From Firm-04 sp045628085 (GTDB lineage: Bacteria > Bacillota > Clostridia > Oscillospirales > Ruminococcaceae): 19,730 nt of DNA. The notes under the pieces were generated by a model that saw nothing but the letters and a program-made list of their open reading frames with translations, was not told the DNA's origin and ran no database searches. A program made the translations under genes and the position numbers. Positions within the stretch are counted from its first letter, which is position 1. Every line of letters begins with the position of its first letter. Below are positions 1-7,033 of this stretch, piece after piece. The stretch lies in NCBI GenBank assembly GCA_045628085.1, contig JAZQOZ010000092.1:1-19730 (forward strand), written 5' to 3'.

Positions 1-1
1 T

Positions 2-1096
2 ACGATCAATTCAAAGTCCGGCGAAACTGTATCTGTAATAGAGTACAATGATGTGCAGTACACGCTGTATGAGATCTCTCAGGAGTTTGATATTGACTGC
101 ACATCTGCTCGGAATACATACGGGAAAGCTACATATAAGCAAGTAAAGACTGCCAAAATGCTCGCAACTGCGTTCAATTTGGAATATCCGGATTTTGATG
201 ACTACGATGAAACAGCTGCGTTTATCGGGGAATATCTGCCGCAATATAATGAGCAGAAGCGGTCTCAGTCTCCGAAACTGCACAATCTGGATGCTAAGCG
301 AGCTATCTCCGCGCTTGCTGACGGTCGGCTCAAGGATCTGTACCGTCTGTTTGCCATGCGCAAAGGCGGAGACTGCTGCCGCGAATATGCGTTGTTCCTC
401 TGCCGTGTGTGGATGCTCGAATTGACCGGCGATCCGGAACTTGCAAAGGCTGAAATGCTGCGCCTGAATGCGTCAATGGACAAGCCATTAGAGCCGAATC
501 ATGCCATCAAATCGACCGCCAGCGCACAGAAAAAGTGGGAAACAGGCAATGGGTATCGTTACAGCACAGAAAAGATTGTGGCTGTGCTTGCTCTTTCCGA
601 TGCCGAACAAGCGGAGATGCTGTATCTGCGTGTATCGCCTGAAAGTCAGCAGATACGAAGAAAAAAGAGCAATCGGAATGCCTATCTCCGCAAACTTGAA
701 TCCTGCGGTAAGTCTACGAAGATTGTGGCTGTTGAGCAGCGCCGCATTATGATGCGGCTGATGCTCGCTGACGGCTGTACGATGCAGGAAATATGCGAGA
801 AACTTGGAATCTCTGAGCGTACATATGCAAGGGATAAGGCTGCGATTGCTGCGCAGCCAGAAGTACACGAAACAAATTCTGATGAAACCGCATCTGCCAT
901 GGACGAAGCGGCTGTGCTTGGTGCGCCGAAAAATCAGGAGAGAAAGCCAGAACACCAGATCGTATCAAGTTTGAAAATGATGCGCCAGGCTTTACTGCCA
1001 AAAATTCAGTCCATAAATTATACGAAATCTTTGATTTCTGCTCGTTTCGACTCTGCGTTTCTTGCTTGGTGGGCTTTGCTGTTTGGTGCGGTCTGA
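2..1096 (+). CDS. Probable plasmid replication protein, C-terminal part (5' end outside window)
   Basis: The reading frame is open from base 2 to the TGA at 1094-1096, so the gene very likely starts left of the window; the first internal start candidate is GTG at 53. Counting from that GTG, residues 240-265 form a helix-turn-helix (GCTMQEICEKLGISERTYA). Before it lies a segment (about 165-225, YRYSTEKIVAVLALSDAEQ, then RRKKSNRN) that resembles the C-terminal region of Firmicutes plasmid replication/primase proteins, where a 'KY.Y...KI...LEIT.EEQ' block and an Arg-rich stretch precede an HTH. Its position directly before parA-parB supports a replication role. The last 50 or so residues are hydrophobic and unlike the rest (see the finding on a possible frameshift near 929). 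Coding sequence is clear; the replication role is inferred and could be wrong. Confidence 0.55.
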   Translation, partial: TINSKSGETVSVIEYNDVQYTLYEISQEFDIDCTSARNTYGKATYKQVKTAKMLATAFNLEYPDFDDYDETAAFIGEYLPQYNEQKRSQSPKLHNLDAKRAISALADGRLKDLYRLFAMRKGGDCCREYALFLCRVWMLELTGDPELAKAEMLRLNASMDKPLEPNHAIKSTASAQKKWETGNGYRYSTEKIVAVLALSDAEQAEMLYLRVSPESQQIRRKKSNRNAYLRKLESCGKSTKIVAVEQRRIMMRLMLADGCTMQEICEKLGISERTYARDKAAIAAQPEVHETNSDETASAMDEAAVLGAPKNQERKPEHQIVSSLKMMRQALLPKIQSINYTKSLISARFDSAFLAWWALLFGAV

Positions 1097-1223
1097 TTTG
1101 CCGTTGTCTTCGGGGCGCGTCCCGTTTGTCGGTGTCGCTGTCATCGGCGGCGGCTCTCTCTTTATTGCTTTTTACCCTCGGCTTTTGTTGGTTAGCGATA
1201 AAGAATAGTGTCTTTATTGGTGC
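1097..1223. other. Gene-free pyrimidine-rich spacer between rep-like gene and parA promoter
   Basis: No start codon with a ribosome binding site is seen. The + strand is rich in TCGG/GTCG and T runs (for example GTCGGTGTCGCTGTCATCGG near 1128-1147). A frame without stops crosses it to about 1223, but this fits its base composition as well as coding. It ends in the inverted repeat at 1196-1219. It may hold control or origin sequences, but no iterons were recognised. Confidence 0.4.
1196..1219. promoter_or_regulatory. Inverted repeat abutting the parA -35 box
   Basis: CGATAAAGA and TCTTTATTG pair around ATAGTG, with seven uninterrupted A/T/G/C pairs plus one G-T and one C-G. The right arm ends four bases before the TTGACA at 1224. 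Its position suggests an operator for parA autoregulation, possibly by the HTH, RHH or ParA/ParB proteins encoded nearby. The site is seen; the ligand is not known. Confidence 0.4.
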
Positions 1224-1330
1224 TTGACAAAAAGCCTATTCTGTGCTATAATATACTTGTGATCCGGAGATGCTTCGGTTCATCAGACAATTCATTCATT
1301 GCCGGGCTTCCGGCGGAAAGGTGGTTTTTC
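1224..1330 (+). promoter_or_regulatory. parA promoter and structured leader (array-type copy 1)
   Basis: TTGACA (1224-1229), a 17-bp spacer AAAAGCCTATTCTGTGC and TATAAT (1247-1252) form a consensus vegetative promoter. The predicted RNA starts near 1259 with hairpin A (CCGGAG-ATG-CTTCGG, 1264-1278). It continues with the linker AGACAATTCATTCATT (1285-1300), hairpin B (GCCGG-GCTT-CCGGC, 1301-1314) and the ribosome binding site GGAAAGGTGG before ATG 1331. Promoter spacer, linker and hairpin B match the copies in the accessory array at 7-16.5 kb. This copy has a slightly altered linker. Confidence 0.85.
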
Positions 1331-2095
1331 ATGTATCGACTCTGTTTTCTGAATAACAAAGGGGGAGTCGGGAAGACTTCTTCTGCGTATCAGATCGCTG
1401 CGATTCTTGCTGATCGTGGTTTGCGGACGTTGCTTGTTGATCTTGACGGGCAGGGTAATCTTTCCTCGACTGCGCTTGCAAATTCTGATGCGGCTGATGC
1501 TACGATTTATGATGTGTTTTATCATGGCGCGGATCCGGCTTCGGCAGTTCGTCCGGTGCAGTATGCATCTCGTGGTTGTCGCAATGCTTCGGAGCATGGC
1601 TTGTTTTGCATGAGCGGTGATTCTCGGATGTATGAGGATTCTGCTTTTGATGTTGAACAGTCCGCTTTGGATGTTCTCAATGCTTATTTTGAGTCTTACG
1701 ATGCTGTGATCGTTGACATGCCACCGAGCCGGTTGAATGCTGCTGCTGTTGGTTGCCATTTGGCTCCGAATATCGTTGTTCCGATGTCGAGTAGCGACCT
1801 TTATGCGATTGACGGATATTCTGCTCTTGAACAGGCTGTTGCTGATACCGGTACGAAAGCAAAGATCATTGGCGTGTTTGCTACGCTTTACCAGAAGCGA
1901 ACTGTTAATGATTTTGTTTGTGACAGTATGCAGGAAGCAGTCGGAGATTTGCTGTTCGATACACGGATCCCGTACAGTTCTCAGGTTCAGATTTCTGCGA
2001 TCAATGGCAGACCGCTGATTGTTGGAGCGTCTTCCGAAAAAGCCACACACGCATTTGCTGCGTTGACTGATGAAATTATCGAGCGCTTGAGCTGA
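1331..2095 (+). CDS. parA: ParA/Soj-type partition ATPase
   Basis: 254 residues. A deviant Walker A motif KGGVGKTSS is at residues 10-18, the A' motif DLDGQGN at 37-43 and a Walker B-like AVIVDMPPS at 125-133, the usual order in ParA/MinD-family P-loop ATPases. These ATPases bind DNA non-specifically when ATP-bound and move ParB-parS complexes apart so that plasmid copies reach both daughter cells. The start ATG 1331 is chosen because it follows the leader's GGAAAGGTGG by the same distance as in the other leader copies; an upstream in-frame TTG would put the promoter inside the gene. There is no N-terminal HTH, so it is a short (type Ib-like or chromosomal Soj-like) ParA. parB follows after 13 bases, so the two are co-transcribed. 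A long open frame on the opposite strand is a composition shadow. Confidence 0.95.
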   Translation: MYRLCFLNNKGGVGKTSSAYQIAAILADRGLRTLLVDLDGQGNLSSTALANSDAADATIYDVFYHGADPASAVRPVQYASRGCRNASEHGLFCMSGDSRMYEDSAFDVEQSALDVLNAYFESYDAVIVDMPPSRLNAAAVGCHLAPNIVVPMSSSDLYAIDGYSALEQAVADTGTKAKIIGVFATLYQKRTVNDFVCDSMQEAVGDLLFDTRIPYSSQVQISAINGRPLIVGASSEKATHAFAALTDEIIERLS

Positions 2096-2108
2096 AAGGA
2101 GTTTATAC

Positions 2109-3590
2109 ATGAAACTGGATAAGAAATCTAATGCAGCGGCGAAGTCGGTTGCTGCTGCCAAGGAAGCAAACAAGAATAATAAAACTGCGTTTGTCAAGAT
2201 GATTTCCAATGACGATCTTCTTGACAATCCGAAGAATGCAGAGGACATTACCTATACTGCGGATCTGGAAGCGTCGATCCAGGAGATCGGCTTTGTTGAT
2301 CCGATTGAAGTTACTCCGTTTGGTGCGCCGGAAGGAAAGTACATGATCGTCAGCGGTCATCGTCGCCGTGCTTCTGGTGTGAAGCTCGGATATACCGAAT
2401 TCCCGTGCCTTGTGCATGACTTTCAGAGTGACGCAGAGGTTGAGAATTGGCTTCTCTATCTTAACAATTACCGTGATTCTTCAAAGGATCCGCTGCTCTA
2501 CATGCGCCGTTGTCAGGCTGTGAAAGCCTATCTTGAAGAGACAGGATTCAAAGGCAATCTTCATGAAGAGATTGCTCGGAGACTTGGTATTTCACGAAAA
2601 ACTGTCTTCGATTACCTTGCTCTTGGCAAGCTGATTGAGCCGATTCAGCTGCTTGTGAAAGCCGGTTTGGGTAGATCGAATGTTCAGCCGGTGGCGCAGT
2701 TTGATCCGGACGATCAGGCTCAGATCTATGAGATTATGCAGGATGCTCAGTCTCAGGATGTTGAGCTGACTCGTACTCTCCTGAAACAGATCTGTGACAG
2801 CTACACGGACGGAAAACGTACTTGGGCTGAGATCAACGCCGCACAGCCGCATCGAATCGAGCGTGATGCGATTGACGATACTGCGCCGGATCCTGAATTT
2901 GCCGGACTCGGTGTGAAACAGGCTTTCCTGAAACCGGAGTCTGCTTCGGACGATAAAGAAAAGGATCGGAATGACGAGGTTCGCCGTCAGTTTGATCCGA
3001 TTGCTGCGGAACAGGATAAAATGGATCAGCAGCGAAATTCCTATCTTGCTTCTGTTAATAAGGAGCCTTTGAAGTGGGACGGAAAGAGCAATATTGAGCT
3101 GATGACTTTTGCTTTCAGAAGATACTTTAATTCTGATGATTTTGAATCCGCTGAAAATATGAGTGTTCCGGATTTGACAACGGCAATTCGCAAGAATCAC
3201 AGAACTCATGGGGGGAGTTTTGATTACAAAGCAGACGATACTACTTATTGTATCTTTGTTGACGGTAACTCTGACAAACTCGTGATTCGGTTTAATACGC
3301 TTGAGGATTGGGAAGATACTTCCTATTCCCTGACTTGGCTTTCTGCCGCAAAGTTCCTGAAAGCGCTTGCTGCAACGGATGCTGATACTTCTGTTTCTGA
3401 GCCGGACGAGTTCTGTGAGCAGTTCGATGATGAAGATGCTTTTAAGAAAATTGCACTTGGCTATATGGTTGCAGCACTTGATGCAATGCAGCTTGCTGAG
3501 GATGTCATTCAGGCAGCAAAGGCAGAAATGCTCGATCAGTTTGAGGAACTGGATGCTGCGGAAGCAAGAGAGTTTGCAAGCAAATACTGA
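2109..3590 (+). CDS. parB: ParB-family partition protein with long C-terminal extension
   Basis: 493 residues, with GGAG seven bases before the ATG. After a basic Ala/Lys-rich tail (1-30) comes a ParB/Srx-type N-terminal domain (about 31-105) containing DLEASIQEIGFVDPIEV and the signature GHRRR (83-87), equivalent to the CTP-binding G-E-R-R loop of ParB. An HTH follows at about 152-172 (HEEIARRLGISRKTVFDYL). These parts bind parS and form the CTP-dependent clamp. The C-terminal half (about 230-493) is acidic and not recognised; most ParBs are 250-350 residues, so about 200 residues are additional. It is the likely partner of the upstream ParA, and the four GAGTCACAC palindromes in the window are candidate parS sites. 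Family assignment is firm; the extension's function is unknown. Confidence 0.92.
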   Translation: MKLDKKSNAAAKSVAAAKEANKNNKTAFVKMISNDDLLDNPKNAEDITYTADLEASIQEIGFVDPIEVTPFGAPEGKYMIVSGHRRRASGVKLGYTEFPCLVHDFQSDAEVENWLLYLNNYRDSSKDPLLYMRRCQAVKAYLEETGFKGNLHEEIARRLGISRKTVFDYLALGKLIEPIQLLVKAGLGRSNVQPVAQFDPDDQAQIYEIMQDAQSQDVELTRTLLKQICDSYTDGKRTWAEINAAQPHRIERDAIDDTAPDPEFAGLGVKQAFLKPESASDDKEKDRNDEVRRQFDPIAAEQDKMDQQRNSYLASVNKEPLKWDGKSNIELMTFAFRRYFNSDDFESAENMSVPDLTTAIRKNHRTHGGSFDYKADDTTYCIFVDGNSDKLVIRFNTLEDWEDTSYSLTWLSAAKFLKALAATDADTSVSEPDEFCEQFDDEDAFKKIALGYMVAALDAMQLAEDVIQAAKAEMLDQFEELDAAEAREFASKY

Positions 3591-3601
3591 GTTTTGAATA
3601 T

Positions 3602-3636
3602 GGCAATAGAGTGTAGATGTCTGCACTCTATTTGCC
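3602..3636 (+). promoter_or_regulatory. Intercistronic hairpin between parB and RHH gene
   Basis: GGCAATAGAGTG pairs with CACTCTATTTGCC with one bulged T, giving 12 pairs around a 10-base loop. It lies 12 bases after the parB stop and ends 14 bases before the next ATG. There is no clean U tract, so it is more likely an attenuator, mRNA processing or stability element than a full terminator. Confidence 0.5.
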
Positions 3637-3649
3637 GTATGTGAGGTAA

Positions 3650-4375
3650 ATGATGAAGAGAATCAATGTAATGATAAATACGGATCTGTACCGTGACTAT
3701 CATGCGCTTTGCAACCGTGCCGGTCATCCGTCGCATACTATGCTGCGGTGCTTTGCTTTGTTAGTGCTGCATGACAGCCAGTATTGGATCAGCAAGATTG
3801 CTCCGTTTTGTTCAACTAAGGACGGTGTACGAAAGGAAATTCGTCATTTTTCATTGAATGAGGACATTTATAAAGAACTGCTGACTGTACTGAACGAGAA
3901 TCAGCTATCGGTTTCAGCGTTTTTCAGAGGATGCATTTGTTATTATCTTTCTGCGCCTGACTCTACGATTCCGGAACTGAATGAGTGCATCAAAGTTCTG
4001 AATGTACCGGAAGTAGAACCGAAAGCAACGAAGGAACAATATGCAAGTACGAGCCGACCGCAAGTTCGAGTCAGTAAAGAAATGATTGATGCACTTCATT
4101 CGTACTGTGAACAGCATGAATTGAAATATCACGCTTTGCTTATGCTGTATGTCAAGGCTGTCAACCGCGATCCGACAGTTCTGAATCGGTTTAACAGCAC
4201 TTTGAAAGAAGCGAAATTTAACAAGCGGTTGCTGATCCCTTGCAAGGAGATGAACGAATGGCAGACCTTCAAGAATGCTGTTGCTAAGCAAGGCATGTTT
4301 GCTTCAATCGCTATCCGACGCTTTCTCGCTACTATTGTTATGAATCCTGATTTTGATTATCATGATTTGGAGTGA
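3650..4375 (+). CDS. Putative DNA-binding protein with four tandem ribbon-helix-helix-like modules
   Basis: 241 residues, GAGG before ATG 3650 (ATG 3653 is equally possible). Four segments share one layout, a short alternating strand, a helix, a turn and a second helix. They are about residues 3-40 (RINVMINTDLYRDYHALCNR), 63-103 (RHFSLNEDIYKELLTVLNEN, then SVSAFFRGCI), 137-172 (PQVRVSKEMIDALHSYCEQH) and 194-232 (KRLLIPCKEMNEWQTFKNAV). Module 2 fits the ribbon-helix-helix pattern best; the fourth is weakest. RHH proteins normally dimerise so that two strands form a sheet in the DNA major groove. One chain with four modules could supply two pairs. It sits in the parAB operon, so it may be an accessory partition factor or repressor of the shared promoters. 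The domain reading is by eye and uncertain; the gene itself is clear. Confidence 0.6.
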   Translation: MMKRINVMINTDLYRDYHALCNRAGHPSHTMLRCFALLVLHDSQYWISKIAPFCSTKDGVRKEIRHFSLNEDIYKELLTVLNENQLSVSAFFRGCICYYLSAPDSTIPELNECIKVLNVPEVEPKATKEQYASTSRPQVRVSKEMIDALHSYCEQHELKYHALLMLYVKAVNRDPTVLNRFNSTLKEAKFNKRLLIPCKEMNEWQTFKNAVAKQGMFASIAIRRFLATIVMNPDFDYHDLE

Positions 4376-4380
4376 TTTAC

Positions 4381-4962
4381 ATGCGTGAACATGAAAGCTC
4401 GGTTGAACTGAGATGCAGAGAAGTAGATCCTGAGATGAAGACATTTGAAGTTGGAAAGATATATTCGGAGTATGCAATTCACCGTGATGAATGTGCGGCG
4501 GCATTTGGTGAAAACGGTCTTTCTTTACTGCTTTTGCTTTCTGATCCGACGGCTGATGAACTCTCTGAGGTTGGCGCTGGTTCAGCCGGGACACTTTATT
4601 TTTCAGATTTCTCTGGTATTGGTTGTCTGATTGCTGATCTTGGACGTATGTCCTTTGATTTTCCGATACATCCATTTTTGAACGTCTACACTAAAACTAA
4701 GGATTTTAAGCGCTGTTTCCGGGACAAGCGAATGCCGCTCAATATTCTGTTATTTGATTCTGATACCGGAAAGTTGCTGCGAATTCGTAAATGCCGGTGT
4801 ACGAGCGATTTCTCAATGAAATTTATCAAGTGGCTTGAGGAAATGTCGGAATCCACGCTTGATATTGAAGAAATCAAGCGACTGTATGCTGCATACTGTT
4901 CTGATTTTTCCCGGACGGACATCATCAAGATGTCCATTAGAGGTCAAATCGAACTGAATTAA
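4381..4962 (+). CDS. Hypothetical protein of the partition operon
   Basis: 193 residues. ATG 4381 is preferred over the in-frame GTG 4372, because GGAG (4369-4372) is then 8 bases upstream. The gene begins 5 bases after the preceding stop, so translation is probably coupled. No family is recognised. The N-terminal half is acidic with hydrophobic runs (LSLLLLLS, GTLYFSDFSGIGCLIADLG) that look like core strands, not membrane spans. The C-terminal third is basic and Cys-containing (RIRKCRCTSDF) followed by a helical stretch. No signal peptide. Its conserved position after parA, parB and the RHH-like gene suggests a role in maintenance, but that is inference only. Confidence 0.75.
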   Translation: MREHESSVELRCREVDPEMKTFEVGKIYSEYAIHRDECAAAFGENGLSLLLLLSDPTADELSEVGAGSAGTLYFSDFSGIGCLIADLGRMSFDFPIHPFLNVYTKTKDFKRCFRDKRMPLNILLFDSDTGKLLRIRKCRCTSDFSMKFIKWLEEMSESTLDIEEIKRLYAAYCSDFSRTDIIKMSIRGQIELN

Positions 4963-4979
4963 GGAAAGGGGTGTTCTGT

Positions 4980-5417
4980 GTGTTAGGTTATAAGGAATCG
5001 AAAGTTGCAATTCACGATAAATTTACTACGTTTCGCTTTTTCTGGTATGATGTCTTCGGAGACATGACAACTGCGATCAATTATGCATTACTTGACGCAT
5101 GGAACCTTTGTGATCCTGAGATCCAGCCGGTTGTATACCGTGAGTTTTTCGATGCTATGGAAGGTGAGCAGAGGATCCGGGACTGGTATCAGATTGCACG
5201 ATTTAAGGATCCGGTTATGATTGAAGCTATCGCTCATTGCCGGTTTTGTCCGGTTGATATTATCGAAGATATTGTCATGTGGCAGAAGACCGGTTTCCTT
5301 GTTCGACTGGTAAAGCGTAATCCAAACACAGATCTGACTGCTATTGCTGTTAAGGAAATTGCGCGCCGGAGTCGTGTCGAAGCTGCAAAAAAGCAAAGTA
5401 AAAAGCCGCTTTGGTGA
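4980..5417 (+). CDS. Hypothetical protein of the partition operon
   Basis: 145 residues from GTG 4980. GTG 4971 overlaps the ribosome binding site GGAAAGGGG (4963-4971), which lies 8 bases from 4980, so 4980 is the better start. The sequence is predicted mostly helical and rich in aromatic residues (FRFFWYDVFGDM, YQIARFKD). It has a pair CRFC near the middle and a basic C-terminal tail (RRSRVEAAKKQSKK) that could contact nucleic acid. No family recognised. The stop TGA overlaps the first bases of the palindrome at 5416-5434. It lies in the same operon as the genes on both sides. Confidence 0.72.
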   Translation: MLGYKESKVAIHDKFTTFRFFWYDVFGDMTTAINYALLDAWNLCDPEIQPVVYREFFDAMEGEQRIRDWYQIARFKDPVMIEAIAHCRFCPVDIIEDIVMWQKTGFLVRLVKRNPNTDLTAIAVKEIARRSRVEAAKKQSKKPLW

Positions 5418-5434
5418 GTCACACCGTGTGACTC
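5416..5434. promoter_or_regulatory. Perfect palindrome, copy 1 (candidate parS or operator)
   Basis: GAGTCACAC and GTGTGACTC flank one central base (C). It overlaps the previous stop codon and ends 15 bases before the XRE gene's ATG. The same arms recur at 7389, 11726 and 16376. It is the only copy not beside an array promoter; being inside the par operon next to a DNA-binding protein gene fits either a parS centromere site or an operator of the XRE protein. Confidence 0.7.
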
Positions 5435-5449
5435 TGGAAGGAGAAGAAA

Positions 5450-5938
5450 ATGGGACGAGCGTCTGTGAAGCCGAATAAGAATCCGTTTCAGCTTGCACGC
5501 GAAGAACTTGGTTTAACACGCGAAAAAGCAAGTGAACTGTTGGAATCTATTACTCCGGAGCGCATTGAAAAGATTGAGAATGAGAAGACGATTCCTTATC
5601 CGGATGAAATTCTCGTTATGGCTGATAAATATAAGAAGCCGGAACTGTGCAATTACTATTGCTCAAATGTATGTGAAATCGGTCAAAAGTACGTTCCGGA
5701 AGTAAAGATGAAAGATCTGTCGCGTATCGTACTTGAAATGATTGCATCAATGAATCGGATGGGATCCAAGAAGGATCGACTTATCGAAATTGCTGCCGAC
5801 GGCGAGATTACAAGTAGCGAGATTGATGATTTTGAAGAGATACACAAGGAACTAGGGAATATATCAATGGCGATTGATGCACTCAGACTATGGGCTGAAA
5901 AGATGAAGTCATCAGGATCAATCGACATTAACGAATAA
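5450..5938 (+). CDS. XRE-type helix-turn-helix protein
   Basis: 162 residues; AAGGAG six bases before the ATG. The N-terminal part (about 13-65) reads as a Cro/C1-type HTH: FQLAREELGLTREKASELLE, then PERIEKIENEKTIPYPDEIL and MADKYKKPELCNYYC, the usual 'alternative start at each helix, then IE.g' layout. A Cys pair (NYYCSNVCEIG) follows. The C-terminal half is predicted to form two long helices (DLSRIVLEMIASMNRMGSKK and DDFEEIHKELGNISMAIDAL), probably for dimerisation. Small XRE proteins of this size are common on Clostridia mobile elements. It is the last gene of the par operon and has the palindrome at 5416 in its translation initiation region, so autoregulation and control of the three array promoters bearing the same site are plausible but unproven. 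Confidence 0.8.
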   Translation: MGRASVKPNKNPFQLAREELGLTREKASELLESITPERIEKIENEKTIPYPDEILVMADKYKKPELCNYYCSNVCEIGQKYVPEVKMKDLSRIVLEMIASMNRMGSKKDRLIEIAADGEITSSEIDDFEEIHKELGNISMAIDALRLWAEKMKSSGSIDINE

Positions 5939-5948
5939 TATTGTAATG

Positions 5949-5988
5949 AAGCAGCTGCGTTGATTTGAAATGCAGCTGCTTTTTATTT
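5949..5988 (+). terminator. Rho-independent terminator of the par operon
   Basis: AGCAGCTGC and GCAGCTGCT pair around a 13-base loop and are followed by TTTTTATTTT, 10 bases after the XRE stop. Confidence 0.85.
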
Positions 5989-6053
5989 TGTCCGTTTTTT
6001 CAAAATAGGAACACTATTTTCCCAAACTTATCATTTATTTTAATGTCCGGCTA

Positions 6054-6140
6054 TGCTATAATGAATTCAAGAAATCAAGAAGATGCGAGAAAATCTCGCA
6101 TGATGAATTATAAACTGACTTCTGATAAGGGGGATATATC
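6054..6140 (+). promoter_or_regulatory. Extended -10 promoter and hairpin leader of the DUF4230-like gene
   Basis: TGCTATAAT (6054-6062) is a consensus extended -10; the -35 position is weak (TTTATT near 6034). The leader carries a perfect 8-bp hairpin ATGCGAGA-AAA-TCTCGCAT (6083-6101), then the ribosome binding site AAGGGGG before ATG 6141. It has no GACAAATTC linker and no GCCTAT spacer, so it is separate from the array leaders. Confidence 0.65.
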
Positions 6141-6785
6141 ATGAAAAAGCAGAATGTAGTTATGAATATCATTACAGCGGCAGCGCTGTTTGGATGTGGC
6201 TTCGCAGTTTTGGGTTGGGTGTCTGCCAAGCATCCGAAGGAAGTTGTTGCTCCGGCTGATGATCCTGCACCGCAGGTAACTCTGACAGTTGAGACTCTGG
6301 AAGAACTGATCGAACCGTGTAGCAAGCTGATTACGGCGACTGACAAGTATACCAACAAGGACACCTTAGAGAAGGATACCAAAGATCCAATCTTTAATCT
6401 GCATATTTTGGGCAGCACTGAAATCGTCCACTATTCCTATATTGGAACTATTCAGGCTGGACTGAATCTCAAGGATGTTCATTTCACTATTGACGATACA
6501 AGCAAGACCATATATGCTATGATGCCAGCTCCTACGGTTGATGATGTTGTAATTGATACTTCGAGCTTTATATTCCGAAAGGAAAAAGATGGGATCTTCA
6601 CAAATATTGAGCCGGACGAGTTTGTTGCGAAACTGAATACTGATGTGGCAGAAATGAGAGATGCAGCATCGAAGTCGGACAAGGTTCTCAAGACTGCTAA
6701 GACGAGCGCAGAGGATAATCTGACCGCGATCTTGAAGCCGACGGCAGACAGCTTCGGTTATTCGATCAAGTTTGCTACGGTTTAA
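6141..6785 (+). CDS. Membrane-anchored DUF4230-like protein
   Basis: 214 residues. Residues 1-7 are basic and about 8-28 (MNIITAAALFGCGFAVLGWV) form one hydrophobic segment, a signal anchor or uncleaved signal; C19 is not in a good lipobox. The rest should lie outside the membrane. The middle (HYSYIGTIQAGLNLKDVHFT, then the strand-rich TIYAMMPAPTVDDVVIDTSS) followed by a long helical tail (DEFVAKLNTDVAEMRDAASK) and a final strand (SFGYSIKF) matches the layout I associate with DUF4230, proteins of unknown function. It is transcribed alone from its own promoter; the two following small genes have their own ribosome binding sites but no obvious promoter, so they may be co-transcribed. Confidence 0.7.
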   Translation: MKKQNVVMNIITAAALFGCGFAVLGWVSAKHPKEVVAPADDPAPQVTLTVETLEELIEPCSKLITATDKYTNKDTLEKDTKDPIFNLHILGSTEIVHYSYIGTIQAGLNLKDVHFTIDDTSKTIYAMMPAPTVDDVVIDTSSFIFRKEKDGIFTNIEPDEFVAKLNTDVAEMRDAASKSDKVLKTAKTSAEDNLTAILKPTADSFGYSIKFATV

Positions 6786-6809
6786 GATTGATAACAAAGG
6801 AGTATGACA

Positions 6810-6953
6810 ATGACCGCAAAAGAGCGTCAGCTTGCACTTCGTCTTATTGGCGAATTAAAACGAAATCCTGAGTATGGAAAACAGTTGCAGATTGAAGTGA
6901 CTGTTCCGACTAAAAAAATAAAGAAAGCTGAGAGGAGTGGTTCTATGACCTAG
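6810..6953 (+). CDS. Small basic hypothetical protein (47 aa)
   Basis: Begins 24 bases after the DUF4230-like stop with AAAGGAG well placed before ATG 6810 and ends at TAG 6951. The product is short and Lys/Arg-rich (KERQLALRLIGELKRN, then VTVPTKKIKKAERSG), predicted helical in the first half. It contains a seven-A run at 6912-6918, so a frameshift could alter its end. Family unknown. Confidence 0.5.
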   Translation: MTAKERQLALRLIGELKRNPEYGKQLQIEVTVPTKKIKKAERSGSMT

Positions 6954-7033
6954 AGTAAATAGATGAAATATTTGGTATTGCAAATTTTGCTACCAAATGG
7001 ATTAAGCGACTAATTGGAATGGAGTGATGCTTA

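Noticed and set aside
1097..1223. Iteron-type replication origin
   Set aside because: TCGG/GTCG words recur, but no directly repeated units of constant length and spacing and no DnaA box were found.
1292..2248. Long minus-strand open frame opposite parA
   Set aside because: It mirrors the codon pattern of parA and parB, has no ribosome binding site, and encodes an Arg/Ser/Ile-rich sequence without domains; parA is certain by its motifs.
2592..3626. 344-codon minus-strand open frame opposite parB
   Set aside because: A shadow of parB: Cys/Leu/Ile-rich, no start signals, and parB has clear domains and a start site.
3602..3636. Terminator between parB and the RHH-like gene
   Set aside because: The hairpin has no following T run and the next gene has no visible promoter, so the operon probably continues.
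5416..5434. Palindrome as a canonical chromosomal parS
   Set aside because: The arms GAGTCACAC/GTGTGACTC do not match the TGTTTCACGTGAAACA-type consensus; only an element-specific parS remains possible.
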